From NCBI GenBank assembly GCA_030844895.1, contig CM061227.1, positions 111,902,238 to 111,966,237 of the forward strand: a stretch of 64,000 bases of DNA, written 5' to 3'. The position numbers were made by a program, and so were the translations under genes. Positions 46,694 to 58,772 of this stretch are shown here, in pieces. The stretch's first letter is position 1; every line of letters begins with the position of its first letter. The DNA is from Ambrosia x helenae (lineage: Eukaryota; Streptophyta; Magnoliopsida; Asterales; Asteraceae). The notes beneath the pieces were generated by a model. The model searched no databases. It was not told the DNA's origin and worked only from the letters and a program-made list of their open reading frames with translations.

Positions 46694-49509
46694 TGTGACA
46701 TCCGTCACCTTCGTCTTTCATCTAATTGACAATAATAGCCTTTCCAATATTTTCATCATAGTCCCTGTAAGTTTCGTCGTTTTCAAATTTAATTTTAAAG
46801 CGAATTAAAAATTTTATCAGTTATATTTATAAAAATGCATAGGTGAAACGTATTAGTAAAAGATTTTATAAAAAAATTAAGTTTGATAAAGCTTTAAAAC
46901 ATTTTTGGTTAATTAATATTAACTTGGTTAAGTTTTATAAAAGGGAAAACTAACTAAATTATAAATAACCTAACTAAGTTAAACATGGAGGGACCAAATC
47001 TGCCAAAAACATAAAGTTTTAAAACAAACTCTCCACTCTCCCTCTCTAACCCGTTTTTTTTTCCGGCGAACAAGATTCCAGCCGGCGAGTTTTCCGGCCA
47101 CCCGGTTAATCGATTTTAATGTGTGTTTTAACGTGTATTAATGAATAATAAGCGTTTCTCCATCATTGTTAGTTGGTACCAGGTCTTTAACGCGTATAAA
47201 AACAGTTTTAATCGTGCGTAAATCATGCTCAGTTATGTAACCGATCGGAGGTATTAAAAACGAATCAAAACGCTCGTTTTAGTATACCATTATAAAAACC
47301 AACCTTATCATTTGATTGCTGCAAGTTTAATCGTCCCAAACACACCTATAAACGCCCTGAAATCGCTCACTAAGGTCCCTGAGTTTTGGTTCTTGGTTCG
47401 GGTCGTGTACTTCCATTTTCGACTATAAAAACCTTATGTAAGTTCGAGGTTTTTCATGCCGTTTTCTTTGTTAGCTTATGCCGATCATAAGCCCCTTATA
47501 ACAGAAGCCTAACTAGTTCTGTAACGGGTTTATTGATTTAGGTTAGGGTTAGGGTTAGGGTTCTTGAGGTTGATTTGGAGAAGAAGATGATGAATTGATA
47601 ATATTGGTTAAAACTTTTCTTTTCAAAACATAAAACAGGTTAGTAGGTTGGAGCAGTGGTTGTGTGTGTGTTATGATACAATGGGGACACTGGTTCGAAT
47701 CCCTTCAGCAGCAAGTCTGCATATTTTTTTTCTTCTTTCATTCCAGATTATAGATTTTTTTTCTTTCTTATTTATTTACATAAACACAACTATTTTTTTT
47801 TTTAAAGTAATTATCATTAAAAACCAACAAAATTTACAAGTGAGTGACGGGTAAACGGGCTACAAGTTGCGCCGCTACCCCCATTTAATTTAACCAACTA
47901 TATCTTAGAATATTCATAATAAATCCATTTTTGCTCCAAAAATTATAAAAACTTAGGTGTAGCTTCTTGACACCCTAAAAAAAATTACCACATTTTTATT
48001 TTATGGAAAATGTTTTATTTTTATATTTTTATTAAATTAAATGGTTTTAATCATATTTAATTGATAAAAAAATCATATTTAATGATTTTAATCTCAAACT
48101 TTTTGAGAAATTATTTCTCAACATTATGAACTGACATAAAAATTATTGGTTCAGAAAACACTTATTTTTATTGATTTTCTATTTTTAATCATTTAAACAT
48201 GATTTAATCTCATTAAATTAGTTTTAATATAAATATGTTTATAAAAATTATGAGAAAATTATCTTTATTACTTTACATCAGAAAGTATCAATTTTCTATA
48301 AAAATAGAATTTTTGGACCATGTCTTGTATTATTAGTCTTATTTATGTTTAATTAGACATAAATAATCATTTATTTATTTATACTATTAAATATCTATTT
48401 TATAGATACTTTTCCTATAAAATAGAAATAATTCTATGTTTGAAAATCGTAATTAAAATTTGTGGGATCATTTTGTAACTCATAATTATTTATTTCAATA
48501 TTTATGATTATTGTATTTATTTACAATAATTAGTTAAAGTAATTAACTAAATTATTTTGTATTAATTATTTAAACATATGTTGACCTAAATATTTAATTG
48601 GTAATAATTATATTACCTAAATCCTAATTACAAACTTTGATATATTATTGTTGATATAAAACTTTTACACTAATTCGGTTTATCATAAAAACTCTAATTC
48701 TCCAAATCGGCATAGCAAACCCTAATGCCTTAGACCCTAGTTACCTTAAACTTTTTAGACATTTCCTTATTAGTATTCTTACACATTATAGGTTGAATTC
48801 CTCGGACTTCCCATTACTTAACTCACGACCGCTTAAGTGGATTTTTGATCGCTTTCGCAAACTGTGAGTATATCTTTCCCCGTTTTCATTTTACTTTTGG
48901 GGTGACTCATGTACCTATTATCAAGTTTCTTTCACTTCTTACTAAAATAGCAATTCTCATGTGTGTTTGCTTTATGTTAATTTGTGTGTTTATGACTTGT
49001 CAAAATCATTAACCTTTGAGGGCCTGACATTTCAATGAATAGTACTATGGTATATACCTCTGTGACTCTGTTGAGAGTCCTTGTCATTGCTATGTATTAC
49101 ATTACTACTAGCGCATACTATATATATTTCCTTTCTTTTCATAGGGTTGATTTTGAACGAATATTACTTATTACATAATTGCAAATGGTACCGCACATGA
49201 ATTGCTAAACACTTTTCTACTATATGTATTCAAACAGGGTATGCTCACCAATACAATTTTTGTATTGACAAATATATTTTGTACATGTTTCAGGTTATTT
49301 TGAGATGCATTCTTTAAGCTTTCGGATTTATATTTAGATTTTGATTCATTGTATTTCAGATTAGTTGGCATTTAGAATCGTTGTATTTCATTTCAATGTA
49401 ATAAACTATTTAATCAATGTATCAATATTTACACTTTTAGTCCATGAGCTATTGAACAATCGTCACTACGTGACACCTCGATGTTTCCGCCATCGGTTGG
49501 GGTGTTACA
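46694..49509 (+). repeat. Solo Gypsy-type LTR (2816 bp)
   Basis: TGTGACATCC start, GGGGTGTTACA end and exact 5-bp duplication CTTAA (46689-46693, 49510-49514) with no second LTR or internal region. This is the product of recombination between LTRs. TATAAAA near 47291 may be its promoter. The last 65 bp match the E2 LTR end in inverted orientation. A short run of TTAGGG units lies at 47541-47561 and a tRNA-like A/B box pair at 47649-47702. Confidence 0.88.
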
Positions 49510-49539
49510 CTTAAAAAAGAAACTCAAGGGCTATTGTTA

Positions 49540-49795
49540 GACTGTTCGTTGTGGAAGCGCGAGCAGCACGACGCAAACGAGGTTTCAGCCCTCGTGCTCA
49601 CCCCCAGTCACAACAGCCCCACGCAAACAGTCCCGGCGTGAGCACAAGCGATGGTGGTTGCGTGGTTAACGGGAAAAAGTGACGTTTGGTCGCGCCGTTG
49701 CTCACCTCAGCCACAATGGGTCAAGTGACCGGATTACTTGATAGTCACGTCGGTGGCTCGCACCCGTTTCGCTCGCGCGTCCACAACGGACGACC
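49540..49795. mobile_element. Harbinger-type MITE (256 bp, GC-rich)
   Basis: TTA duplication (49537-49539, 49796-49798). Inverted ends GACTGTTCGTTGTGGAAGCG and GGTCGTCCGTTGTGGACGCG. Clearly more GC-rich than the surroundings. Related in its ends to the larger element at 51553-52836. Confidence 0.75.
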
Positions 49796-50060
49796 TTAGA
49801 ACCATATGGAGGAATTCTTTTACGAGCATGGTAAAAGAATAGGAATATGTAAATCCTCTAAAAGTGGCTATTACATTAAAAGGTTCTAGAGGGTCAGACC
49901 GTTTTACCCGACCCATCAGAACCTTTAGGACCCGAAACCACATATCCTTTTAAGGTTCGGTTCTTGGTTCCTAATTTCAACAATAAAAGGGAATACGGTT
50001 CTGGTGGGTCCAGGTCGGGTTGGGTCGGTTCCGGACCCTTTGCACAGCCCTAAACATGCA

Positions 50061-50864
50061 CCAGCCAATAGGTTGATGCTGCTTGGCATTCACTACTAAC
50101 CTTTTTTTCGATCTTTTTTGTGTATGTATGTGTTTTGAATCCGGCAATTAACAGCGTAGCATCATTGGCTCGATGGTTGTCATGTCACTTTTACAAACAA
50201 GTGACACAGGTTCCAAACCAACTTCCCCCATTTTTCCTTGGTTTTTTGAGTTTTTATTTCTTTTTTGTTTTTAAGCTTGGGCCAAGCCTGTTGGGCCTAA
50301 GAAAATAGTATATGTATCTATTATTGTTGGGCTCTATTTATCTCAAAACCAAATTGTAGAATATAGCATTATAGCCCCTCAATTATAAAAATAGTTATTA
50401 TTATTATTATTATTTTTATAGGTTAGATTTTTTAACGACTGAAGCATAAAAATGTTGGCCGCCTTATTAAGCATCCTTCTATTGCATAATGTTGCTAAAC
50501 AAACGCTGCCCATAACGAAATAATATCTGCAATACGATTTCGAAAAATTTTCATGTCGGGGGACTTGCAAAACTTTTAAAAATGATTATTGGATTGAAGC
50601 ATAAATTGTGTGCTGTGCATATTTTATGAGAGAGATATAGCTTTTAAAAATGATTATTGGATTAAAGCATAAATTGTGTGTTGTGTATATTTTACAAGAG
50701 AGGTATAGTTATGATTGATTGATTGGACATTTGGACCAACACCTCCAATCTTACCCGGACTAATTTCAGTTGGCACAAGTTCAGAATGACCCATGAAGAT
50801 TAATTAAGGCCCAACGACTCCCCTAACATTGAGACAGATCATACCAAATGCACTTCACCATTTA
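50061..50864. other. Intergenic with a SINE-like tRNA promoter pair
   Basis: A box TGGCTCGATGG (50166-50176) and B box GGTTCCAAACC (50209-50219) indicate a degraded SINE. A near-exact duplicated segment lies at 50579-50635 and 50637-50702 (AAAATGATTATTGGATT...AGCATAAATTGTGTG). No gene. Confidence 0.5.
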
Positions 50865-50887
50865 CCCATGACCAATTGAGAAATGAT

Positions 50888-51187
50888 TTTTTTTTTAACC
50901 CGTCAACAAAACACCATTTTATTAATACGCCAAAGCTAGTGAGAAACTAGCATACATCCACCAAACAACGAACAAAACATAATAACCACAAAACACCTAC
51001 AAAACAAAATGTATCACCAACCCACCCTATGAAGATTGAAGCTACTCCACATGTCCCACACCAAATCCGATTGTCTTGCCCTCGCTTTCACCCATAAAAA
51101 CGACATCGATTTAATCTCACCGATTGTTTTTTTCCAGCGAACACCCCACATTCTTGAATACCTTCTTACTTCTTGACCTCCAAATCG
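50888..51187 (-). mobile_element. 5'-truncated LINE, 3' end (300 bp)
   Basis: Exact 23-bp target duplication (50865-50887, 51188-51210; begins CCCATGACCAATT). On the minus strand it ends in poly-A (the T run at 50888) and encodes the usual LINE ORF2 tail, with the motif EIKSMSFLWVKARA, before a 3'UTR. A dead-on-arrival insertion. Confidence 0.85.
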
Positions 51188-51852
51188 CCCATGACCAATT
51201 GAGAAATGATAAAAGGAATGTTTGGCAATTGTGTTTCGTAAGTAGAGGTAGATATTTACTTTTTACATAATGTACTCTCTACTATGACTAATTACAATGT
51301 GTGTCGTATGACCAACCTAACCGTACATAGGGTGATGGCTCAAATCTCAGCAAAGTATATGTTAATAATATGAGGTGGTCAATTTGCCGTTTAAAATAAA
51401 GTATCATTCATTTGCTTCAACCGAAATTTGTGTATAGGTCGTGATAGTGGAACACCCCCTATCCTTGTTTTAACACCTCTAAGTATTCTCTGTATTGGCT
51501 AACAATGAGCATATTGAGGGCGCTAAAAGACAAAAGATTATGCTCCATATTAGACTATATGTTGTGGTAGATGTGAGGGATGACTCTATCGAATAATATC
51601 TTGCCACGTCGATGCCTACATGTTATTGGCTCGCGGTCGCGGCTTGCTCGCTTGATCATGTTGTGGGTCAAGGTGAGCGGGTGTTTTTTTTACAAAATAT
51701 ATTTAAATATTCACCACACTTTTTTATAAAACATTAAGATTAAAATAAAAATACATTCCATTACTAAAAAAAAATACACTTAAAAAAAAGATGATTACAC
51801 TAAAAATACATTACACTAAAATAAAAAAAAAACGATTACATTAAAAAAAAAC

Positions 51853-52221
51853 CTAACGTAAGCCCGAGCGTAACATTTGCCACGCCGAAACGTGGTGAAA
51901 GTTATGCCCAACCGTCGAAAGGTAATCCACGTGGGTAAAGGCGAGCAGCACGTCTTCGGTTTCGCCGGGCATATCTCATTTCACCTTTCTGTACGCGATT
52001 TTGAACTTTTTACACTTCGATTTCAAGTCCGCTTACTTGTGAGAGATGGAGTCATTTGTACGGATGGTGCCCCCGACAAGGGTACCAAACTCGGCTAGGA
52101 CCCTGTGCCACTGTGGTCCGCGGCCACATGGTGATCCCCGACTTGACGAAGCACCGTCACCATGCACTTGTTGGTACGCGATGACGAATGCTAGTTCTTC
52201 CTCCTCGGTCCACTACACCAT
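51853..52221 (-). pseudogene. Myb/SANT-like ORF1 relic of a Harbinger element
   Basis: One minus-strand frame of about 122 codons starting ATG at 52221, with three in-frame stops (codon 3, one after SISHK, one after RKVK). It shows the family pattern: WTEEEELAFV, then W-x-RVLAEF, then RTNDSIS, DLKSKCKKFK and a C-terminal AWQMLRS. Such trihelix-like proteins help Harbinger transposase bind ends and enter the nucleus (family knowledge). Dead in this copy. Confidence 0.65.
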
Positions 52222-52389
52222 GATGAAGTTGGTTTTGAAGATTGATGGTTTAGGGTTTGAGAATTGTGAAGAAGAAGAAGAAGTTAATAAATAGAGGTAA
52301 AAAATTGTTGGTAATAAATGTTATTAGGTGAAAAATAATTTTTTTTAAACTTTTAAAATTCAAAATCTGCCGCTAACGGACGCGAGATG

Positions 52390-52785
52390 GCTAGCGAACA
52401 TAAACAGACATTAATGAACACAAACAAGTATTCATGAACACAAAGAATTGTTCATGAACAGAACCAAACACAAACGAACATATATTAACTTTTGAATAAC
52501 ATCGAATTCACATACATTAAGGTAAATAAAAATAAAAGAATATAAAAAAGTATAAACATTAAAAACCTTACTAAACTATAGAACACAAACGAACACGTTA
52601 CTGAACGTTCACGAACGTAAACGAACGAACGCGGCCTCTATTCATGTTCGTTCGTTTAACTAAACGAACAGAAATTTTTGTTTGTGTTCGTTCATTTATT
52701 AAACGAACGAACACAAACGAACTTCCCGCCGAACAGTTCATGAACTGTTCGCTGAAAGTTCAGTTCGTTTGTAGCCCTAGTGGTA
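52390..52785. repeat. GAACACAAACGAAC-rich repeat nested in the Harbinger derivative
   Basis: Dense direct and inverted copies of ACAAACGAAC/GTTCGTTTGT, ending TTTGTAGCCCTA, which looks like a hAT-type terminus. The left end is not clear. Confidence 0.45.
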
Positions 52786-52939
52786 CTCGCTAGCCACGTG
52801 GACTGAATTCTGGCTCGCAGCCCACAACGGGTAGTCTTAGCCGATATGAATCATATTAGGAGCGCTAAAAATCAAAACCTACAAGTTGACTTGACTTGTG
52901 AGGACTACAAATACGCTTCATATTAACCAATATAGAGCA

Positions 52940-53340
52940 TACAAGTAGTGGGGGTGTTTAAATAGGTATGGGGTGTCTCATCAAGTCTTCATATCGGTAC
53001 CGAAAATACCGCTATTGAATTTGAACAAAAGTGGGTATCGAATACTGTACCGAAAATATTGGTACGGTATGGTACAAGTACCAGTATTTCGATATGGTAC
53101 CACTATGTTATTTTTATTTTTTTTAGTTTTCGTACTAGTACTAAGTAGGTAATTATCACGAGTATCAATACTATACGGGTACTAAATTGATAAAATAGGC
53201 ACGAGTACCAAATACGTAAAATTGATGTGAATACTATAAATACCATAGTATGAAGTAAAGCATAATATCAAATTCATTAGTATATAAAATTCGGTACCCA
53301 TACCGATCACGAAGGTACCGAATACCGAAATCAATTATCA
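52940..53340. repeat. GGTACCGAA-rich low-complexity repeat
   Basis: Repeated GGTACCGAAAATACC/GGTATT words with CACCCC-like left flank; resembles other MITE interiors in the window. Borders not determined. Confidence 0.4.
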
Positions 53341-53390
53341 TCATGTATTACTTTAATTCTCCTTTATATTAATAGGTAGATGGATTTAAA

Positions 53391-53600
53391 CGCCAATGAT
53401 GTTGTAGCCTAGTGGTTGCAATGGAGGTGAGAAGGTTTACCCACTTTGTGGGGTTCCTGCACTGGGAGGTCACAGGTTCGAATCCCACTCAGCGTAGGGT
53501 TATTCTGAAATGAGGGGCTGGACCTTAGGGGGACCCCGGGACCGGACCTGAAGGGTGTGAGGCTTCGTTATGGGTGTGTACCGTTGGCCGTTAAAAAAAA
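53391..53600 (+). mobile_element. SINE, tRNA-derived, complete (210 bp)
   Basis: Exact duplication GGATTTAAA (53382-53390, 53601-53609). A box TAGCCTAGTGG at 53405-53415, B box GGTTCGAATCC at 53475-53485, A8 tail. Transcribed by RNA polymerase III if active and mobilised by LINE machinery (family knowledge). Confidence 0.9.
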
Positions 53601-53609
53601 GGATTTAAA

Positions 53610-54855
53610 TAGTATTTTTATTAATTTTTAATTTTCTTTGCCTTCTTGTTTTGTTAAATATCTATTATGATGACTTGAATCAACATTTTTGGCAGTGGCA
53701 TAGTGGTTTGGTTCTTTGTAATATAAACAATGTACCCAGGTTCAAGACCTGCTGGATGTTTTTCGAATCAATTTTTTAATATATTTAAGAATAAGAATCA
53801 TTTATATATTAAATAGCACGTGTTTGTATCCATCTGTATCTTTTCGTTTTATTCAACCCTTTCACTCATCTCATTCTGCTCTTTCAACTTGATTGCCTGA
53901 TAACTTTTGAGTTAAGGTTTATTGTATCTACCATTATTGATTGTAGTTTCTTGATGTCCTTTAATAATTTTGGTTTTGTTTCATCAGTTTGATACGTGTT
54001 TTTTTTTATTTTGCTTACTGTATCCACCATTGTTGATTCTTTGTGTTTTGAAAAAAAAACGGGGGTTTTCATCAATTTGATATTGTTTCAGCCATCATGA
54101 TGAGTGGTATCAACAAGATTTTGCTTAATGTACCTACTATTGTTAATTGTTCGTTTTTGATGTCTTTTAAGCTGAACTTGAGGTTGACGGGAATGGTCTA
54201 CTAAGGAAGCGAATTGCGCCATTGCGGCCGAGATAAGGTAAGGTAGACAAACCCTAGCTCGATTCCTAATAAGATTTGCGTTAATTGTGGTGGATTTGTA
54301 TTTCATCGGTTGCTCATGTGTTTTTTAGGTAACCTGGGTTAGGTAGGCGACTCTGGAGGCGACCATCCGTCATTGGTGGCTAACTACAATCAATCGGTAC
54401 ACGAAATTTATATAGGTATGAAAGGGTTGCGGGCTACCTCAGGAACCTTCGGCGCTTGGTGGTGCAGCGTTTTTGGCTACGGTGGTGGTGTGCCACAATA
54501 GTTGGCGCTGTAAATTCTATAGCGATGGGTGTCCATTCTTGCGGTGCTTCCAACTGCGGACTACAGTAATAGGGTTCGGTCAGCAACGATGAAAACTGAC
54601 CAGTGTTGGTACGAATCAAATCCGACTGAGCTGTTTAGGTTGACATACAACACTTGATCTTAAAAAATCACACTTTGAAGGAAATGAAGATTATTCACAT
54701 CCCTTTCTTGGAAGACAACTACTCTTGTCAGTATGTACTTCGATTATGATCTTTTGCAACTTAAATTTGGTTAATCCTTTTTGACTTAGTGTTGCGCAAT
54801 GAATTATGCCGGGCATTTTTATTTTATTTCATACACCCTTGAACTTTTATTTATA
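53610..54855. other. Intergenic with SINE-like and imperfect repeats
   Basis: A box TGGCATAGTGG (53696-53706) and B box GGTTCAAGACC (53739-53749) mark a SINE remnant. Three imperfect copies of a string like TGTATCTACCATTATTGAT occur between 53920 and 54150. The GC-richer part 54330-54620 has no credible ORF. Confidence 0.45.
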
Positions 54856-54900
54856 CTAGTAGGAAACCCGTGCGTTGCAGCGAGACTATTAAACCGAACA
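54856..54900 (-). other. Possible Helitron 3' terminus
   Basis: Read on the minus strand it ends in a GC-rich AACGCACGGGTTT stretch, then CCTACTAG followed by T. This resembles the 3' hairpin and CTAG end of plant Helitrons. A 5' start was not found, so the element is unproven. Confidence 0.35.
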
Positions 54901-55945
54901 AAAAATAGACGAAAAGTCAAAAATTGAGGTTGGTGGTCCCGTGGTAAGGCAAAGCCTTTTAAAAGACTCAAATGTGAGGTCTCGGGTTCAGATATCAAAT
55001 TCACCGTTGAAAAAATAGTTATATAAATATAATAATTTTTAGTTAACATAAGAAATATTTGATTACATGGTATTTATCTATCTAATTATATATACGCACA
55101 CGTCAATAATCTATAATACATACATACATACATACAAGAGTATTATATATGTAATGATTAAAGTCTTAAATAATAAATGAGACAAACTCAAACTTGAAAA
55201 ATTACTCACAAGTCGAGCTTAGACTTTAGAATGATCTTAAAACAAGTCAAACTACAAATAATACTAACAAGTTGAGTTCAAGCTTAAAACATATTCGCTC
55301 ATCTTGCTCTCTTGGGTTATAAGGGCTTGACTCATTTAGAGTTTTACACATGCTAACCCAAAAAATTGTTCTCACAAAAGACAGGCCAATTAGGGAATTT
55401 TCACCATATCCACCCATTAAGCAACAAAACAAACAAGATTTAAACCACTCTAAATTAAAAATCTTGGCAAATAGTTCCCTTTTAACCCAACCTATATGTT
55501 AAAAATTAACAGTCATTTAATAAATCAAATAGAACAAATAGAGTTTATTCACAACAAGAAATAATAAAAAAAAGATTAAAGATCATATAATCAAAACAGA
55601 TGATCTAAACCTAATAATTGTTAAAGAAAACAAAGTGATGATCATATGCATGAATGTGGTTTATAAAAAAAAGGTAAAGAACTTACAGGACGAAAACTTG
55701 AACATATGGGTAAAATCTTGATTGATTAAAGAGACGAATGTGATTCATGTCGGTGAAAAATTCGTTGAAGACAAGAAGGTAGTGAGTATTTACTCGATCA
55801 ATAAACTACTCTTTCAAGAGCATGGATGTGTTTATTGGGTTTTATTGAAATTTATTTGGGTTTTATGGAGGGGTTACATCTAGAAAAGCATATAAAGTGT
55901 GTAGAATAACTTGCATTAGCTATTTGTATAATTGGTATTAAAAGT
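54901..55945. other. Intergenic, SINE-like remnant, otherwise nothing seen
   Basis: tRNA-like A box near 54934-54944 and a degenerate B box near 54985-54996, then AT-rich sequence with a short CATA repeat at 55118-55134. No gene. Confidence 0.4.
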
Positions 55946-55954
55946 TGTACATGC

Positions 55955-56919
55955 TGTGGGTGAAAATCCTCAGGATGATTTTACCTCACATCCCTAACGT
56001 ACCATCCCCAGGATGCTGAAGGACTCAACTGACTTCGGGATATAACTATATTTCAACATGTGCGCATCCTGAAGATATACTAACAAGCTATCTTTATATG
56101 ATATAATTGCAGGTACAACTACATTATAATATGGACCTGAAACTGACTTCCAATGTCTACATTAGTTGGTCAAAGAAGCTAAATATGGAGGAGGTTACGA
56201 GCCAAGGTCTGAGTGAAGTCAAGGATGTAACCAATATACATTTATTATCGGCGATAAAAGAGGAATCAGCTGAAACAATAACTAAGCTAGGAGGAGACCG
56301 TTACCTAACGGTTTAATTCAGTTGAAACACCTCCAACGTTCACCTGAAACAGCCCAACCGATATTGAAGGAGTTTAACTACATAACGGATTCATTGTTGG
56401 TTTCATGTACTATATAAAGGGGGAGTATTGGACGAGTATAGACACTTACAGGCACACTGCTTACACTATAGCTACATTGATACACTTAGTTGATCACAAT
56501 CACTCACACAATCATTGTAATCGTAGTACACTCGTCCACTTACTCATCCAAAGTTGTATCTTTTTATCATTTTTAATATTAACAAACAAGGCAGGGGCCT
56601 AGACTCCTCCCGAGGTTTTATGCCGGCGATCTATAACTGATCAAGGGCTTTCCTCGTAGATCGTGTGTTGTTCTTCTTGTTATTTGCTTTATTTGTCTAT
56701 TTCTAACAGTTCCATCCTGAGGATATAACTGTTCATCCCGAAATTAACCTAGACCATCCCGATCTTAGTTGTCACATTTTTACTTATTAAACATCTTGAT
56801 ACACCGTCTTAAGAACATTATTGGTTTACAAACATATTCCTACGCATTTAGCACTCTATTTCACATAAACTAATTTGGAATACAAAGTTATTTTTATTGG
56901 ATAATTTTTGACCAAAACA
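55955..56919 (+). repeat. 5' LTR of a Tat-lineage Gypsy element (start approximate)
   Basis: The right end is set by the primer site that follows; the left end lies at one of several TG starts between 55946 and 55955, as no second LTR is in the window. TATA box TATATAAA at 56411-56418. Several copies of a CATCCTGAGGATG-like palindrome occur. Confidence 0.65.
56411..56418 (+). promoter_or_regulatory. TATA box of the Tat LTR
   Basis: TATATAAA followed by GGGGGAG and a leader; spacing to the gag ATG (57016) suits a U3-R-U5 layout. Confidence 0.55.
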
Positions 56920-56921
56920 AT

Positions 56922-56940
56922 TTGGCGCCCACCGTGGAGC
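56922..56940 (+). other. Primer-binding site of the Tat element
   Basis: TTGGCGCCCACCGTGGAG just after the LTR end; TGGCGCC-type primer sites are widespread in Tat and Athila Gypsy elements. Confidence 0.6.
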
Positions 56941-57015
56941 AAGTGGTGCTATTTTAACAAAAAACTTTGTTAAAACTCTCTTTTATTCAATTTTTATTTA
57001 CAAAATTTGACAACT

Positions 57016-58772
57016 ATGGCTTCTTCACAAAAATCTGTTTCAACATCCATGCCATCTACAACCTCTGTCAGAAACATTGCCTTACCACCTCCACCTGCAC
57101 TTCCAAGAAGTTCCACTTCCCAAATCCCACCTAGACCGTCTGGATCTACTCCTCATGTTTTTGTATCGAATGATGAATTACTTTCTATGTTTGCAATAAT
57201 GAAGGATTCGATACATCAACAACAAGACACAAACCGGATGTTGATAAGAGAAATACAAGCTCTTAAGTCATCCTCAAGGAGGCCAAGTGAAGACATGGGG
57301 ACACCATTGCAACCCAGGATGTTAGATTTTAATTCTAGCATCTCTGGAGGACTACATCAAGGAGATTTCATCCCCATGAGTTTTGGATTCTCTGCCCCAG
57401 AAACGATTACTGCTCCCAGGATGACAACCACCAGGGATACATGATATGCACCTGTGCCATCCCAAGGATATAATACCAACGGTTACAATTTAAGTTCTAG
57501 TACTTTTACTACTAATGAGGTTGCTTCTTTGCAGGATACAGGAATAAGCCCTCAGCTAGCAAGGGAACTTCAGAAGATCAAGGATATGGTATCGAGTGTT
57601 CCAGGGATAGTACAGCCCATCCCTGAAGTATCCTCGGCATGCCATAGAGTGTCAAGATTTGCACCTCCCATATGTGATGCAGAGATTCCAAAACTATTTC
57701 AAACTCCAAGCATGAAGCTTTATGATGGATCTACAGATCCTGAAGAGCATGTGGCTCAATATAGGGAAAGGATGGAAATAAATCCAATCCCTGCCAATTT
57801 GAAAGAAGCATGTTTATGCAAGGGATTTGGTTCAACTCTCACCGTCCAGCCCTGAAATGGCTCCTAAGTGTTCCACCCTATCCTATTACTTCTTTTGCAC
57901 ATTTAATTAACATGTTTAATAACCAGTTGTCTTGCAGTTGAACATTCGAACGTTTGACAAGTGATCTGTACAGGGTAACTCAACCACAGGGGGAATCACT
58001 AAGAGAATATATCACCAGGTTTGGAAAGGAAGCACTTGACATCCCAAACCTGGATGTCACTACATCAGTACAGGCATTCAAGATGGGGCTGCAGAGAGAT
58101 TCACCATTCTATCAGGAATTGGTGATGAATCCATGCAGGAACTTGGATGAAGTCAGGAACAGAGCTTTGAGATTCATCCGACTTGAGGATGATAAGAAGA
58201 TACAAGAGAGGATAGAATCATCCTCAAAATACAACCATCCCAATCGAAAATCCACTCCCACATACAAGCCATATAAGAATAAACCGTATGCTAGGCCTGA
58301 TAATAAGAAGGTCAATGTGGTAGAGGATGACGATGAGGATGACTGCCCTAAATTATCAGAATATTGTTTTTCTGTTGATGTAACAGGTTTGATGTATGCC
58401 ATGAAGGATCTAGGGGACAAAGCAAGATGGCTAAGGAAGGACAACAAGACAGGATGGAAAGACAAATCCAAATGGTGTGCCTTTCATGAAGATTTTGGCC
58501 ATATAACTGAAGATTGCATTGCACTAAGAAAGGAGATAGCATATCTCTTAAGCAAGGGTCACCTCAAGGATCTCCTGGGAAAAAGAAATCAAGATCTCAG
58601 GATGGCGCAAACATCCTGGAAAGAGCAGCATCCCCACCCAAGGATGTTGGCATTATCAACTTCATTTCAGGAGGGTCAGATATTTGTGGAACCTCGTACT
58701 CAGCTGCTAAAAGACATGCGAGGGAAGCAAAATCTGAAAAAGGAGAAAGACCAACGAAGACGACCATCCTGA
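57016..58772 (+). pseudogene. Tat gag, interrupted
   Basis: Starts at ATG 57016 with a Pro/Ser-rich head. The retrotransposon gag domain spans about 57640-58200, with motifs KLYDGSTDPEEHV, then QGESLREYITRF. A zinc-binding-like CAFHEDFGHITEDC lies at 58474-58515. Breaks: TGA at 57442-57444, a one-base shift near 57840, TGA at 57939-57941 and a one-base shift in an A run near 58580, where the pol frame takes over. Encodes the particle protein; not functional here. Confidence 0.82.

Larger units (their letters stand above)
46167..50052. mobile_element. hAT-type element split by a solo LTR and a MITE
   Basis: 8-bp duplication AACATGCA (46159-46166, 50053-50060) and terminal repeats TAGGGGTGAGCA / TAGGGCTGTGCA. 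Without the insertions at 46694-49509 and 49540-49795 it is about 0.8 kb, made of GGTTCGG/GAACC words, non-coding. Confidence 0.75.
51553..52836 (-). mobile_element. PIF/Harbinger derivative with relic DNA-binding ORF (1284 bp)
   Basis: TTA duplication (51550-51552, 52837-52839); ends GACTATATGTTGTGG and, inverted, GACTACCCGTTGTGG. It carries the Myb-like relic at 51853-52221 and, to its right, a second nested repeat rich in GAACACAAACGAAC words (about 52390-52785). No transposase (DDE) gene remains. Confidence 0.72.

Noticed and set aside
47541..47563. Interstitial telomere
   Set aside because: Only three to four TTAGGG units, within an LTR, and not the plant TTTAGGG repeat.
53405..53485. 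tRNA gene
   Set aside because: A and B boxes are present, but the spacing, the poly-A tail and the target duplication show a SINE; no cloverleaf could be drawn.
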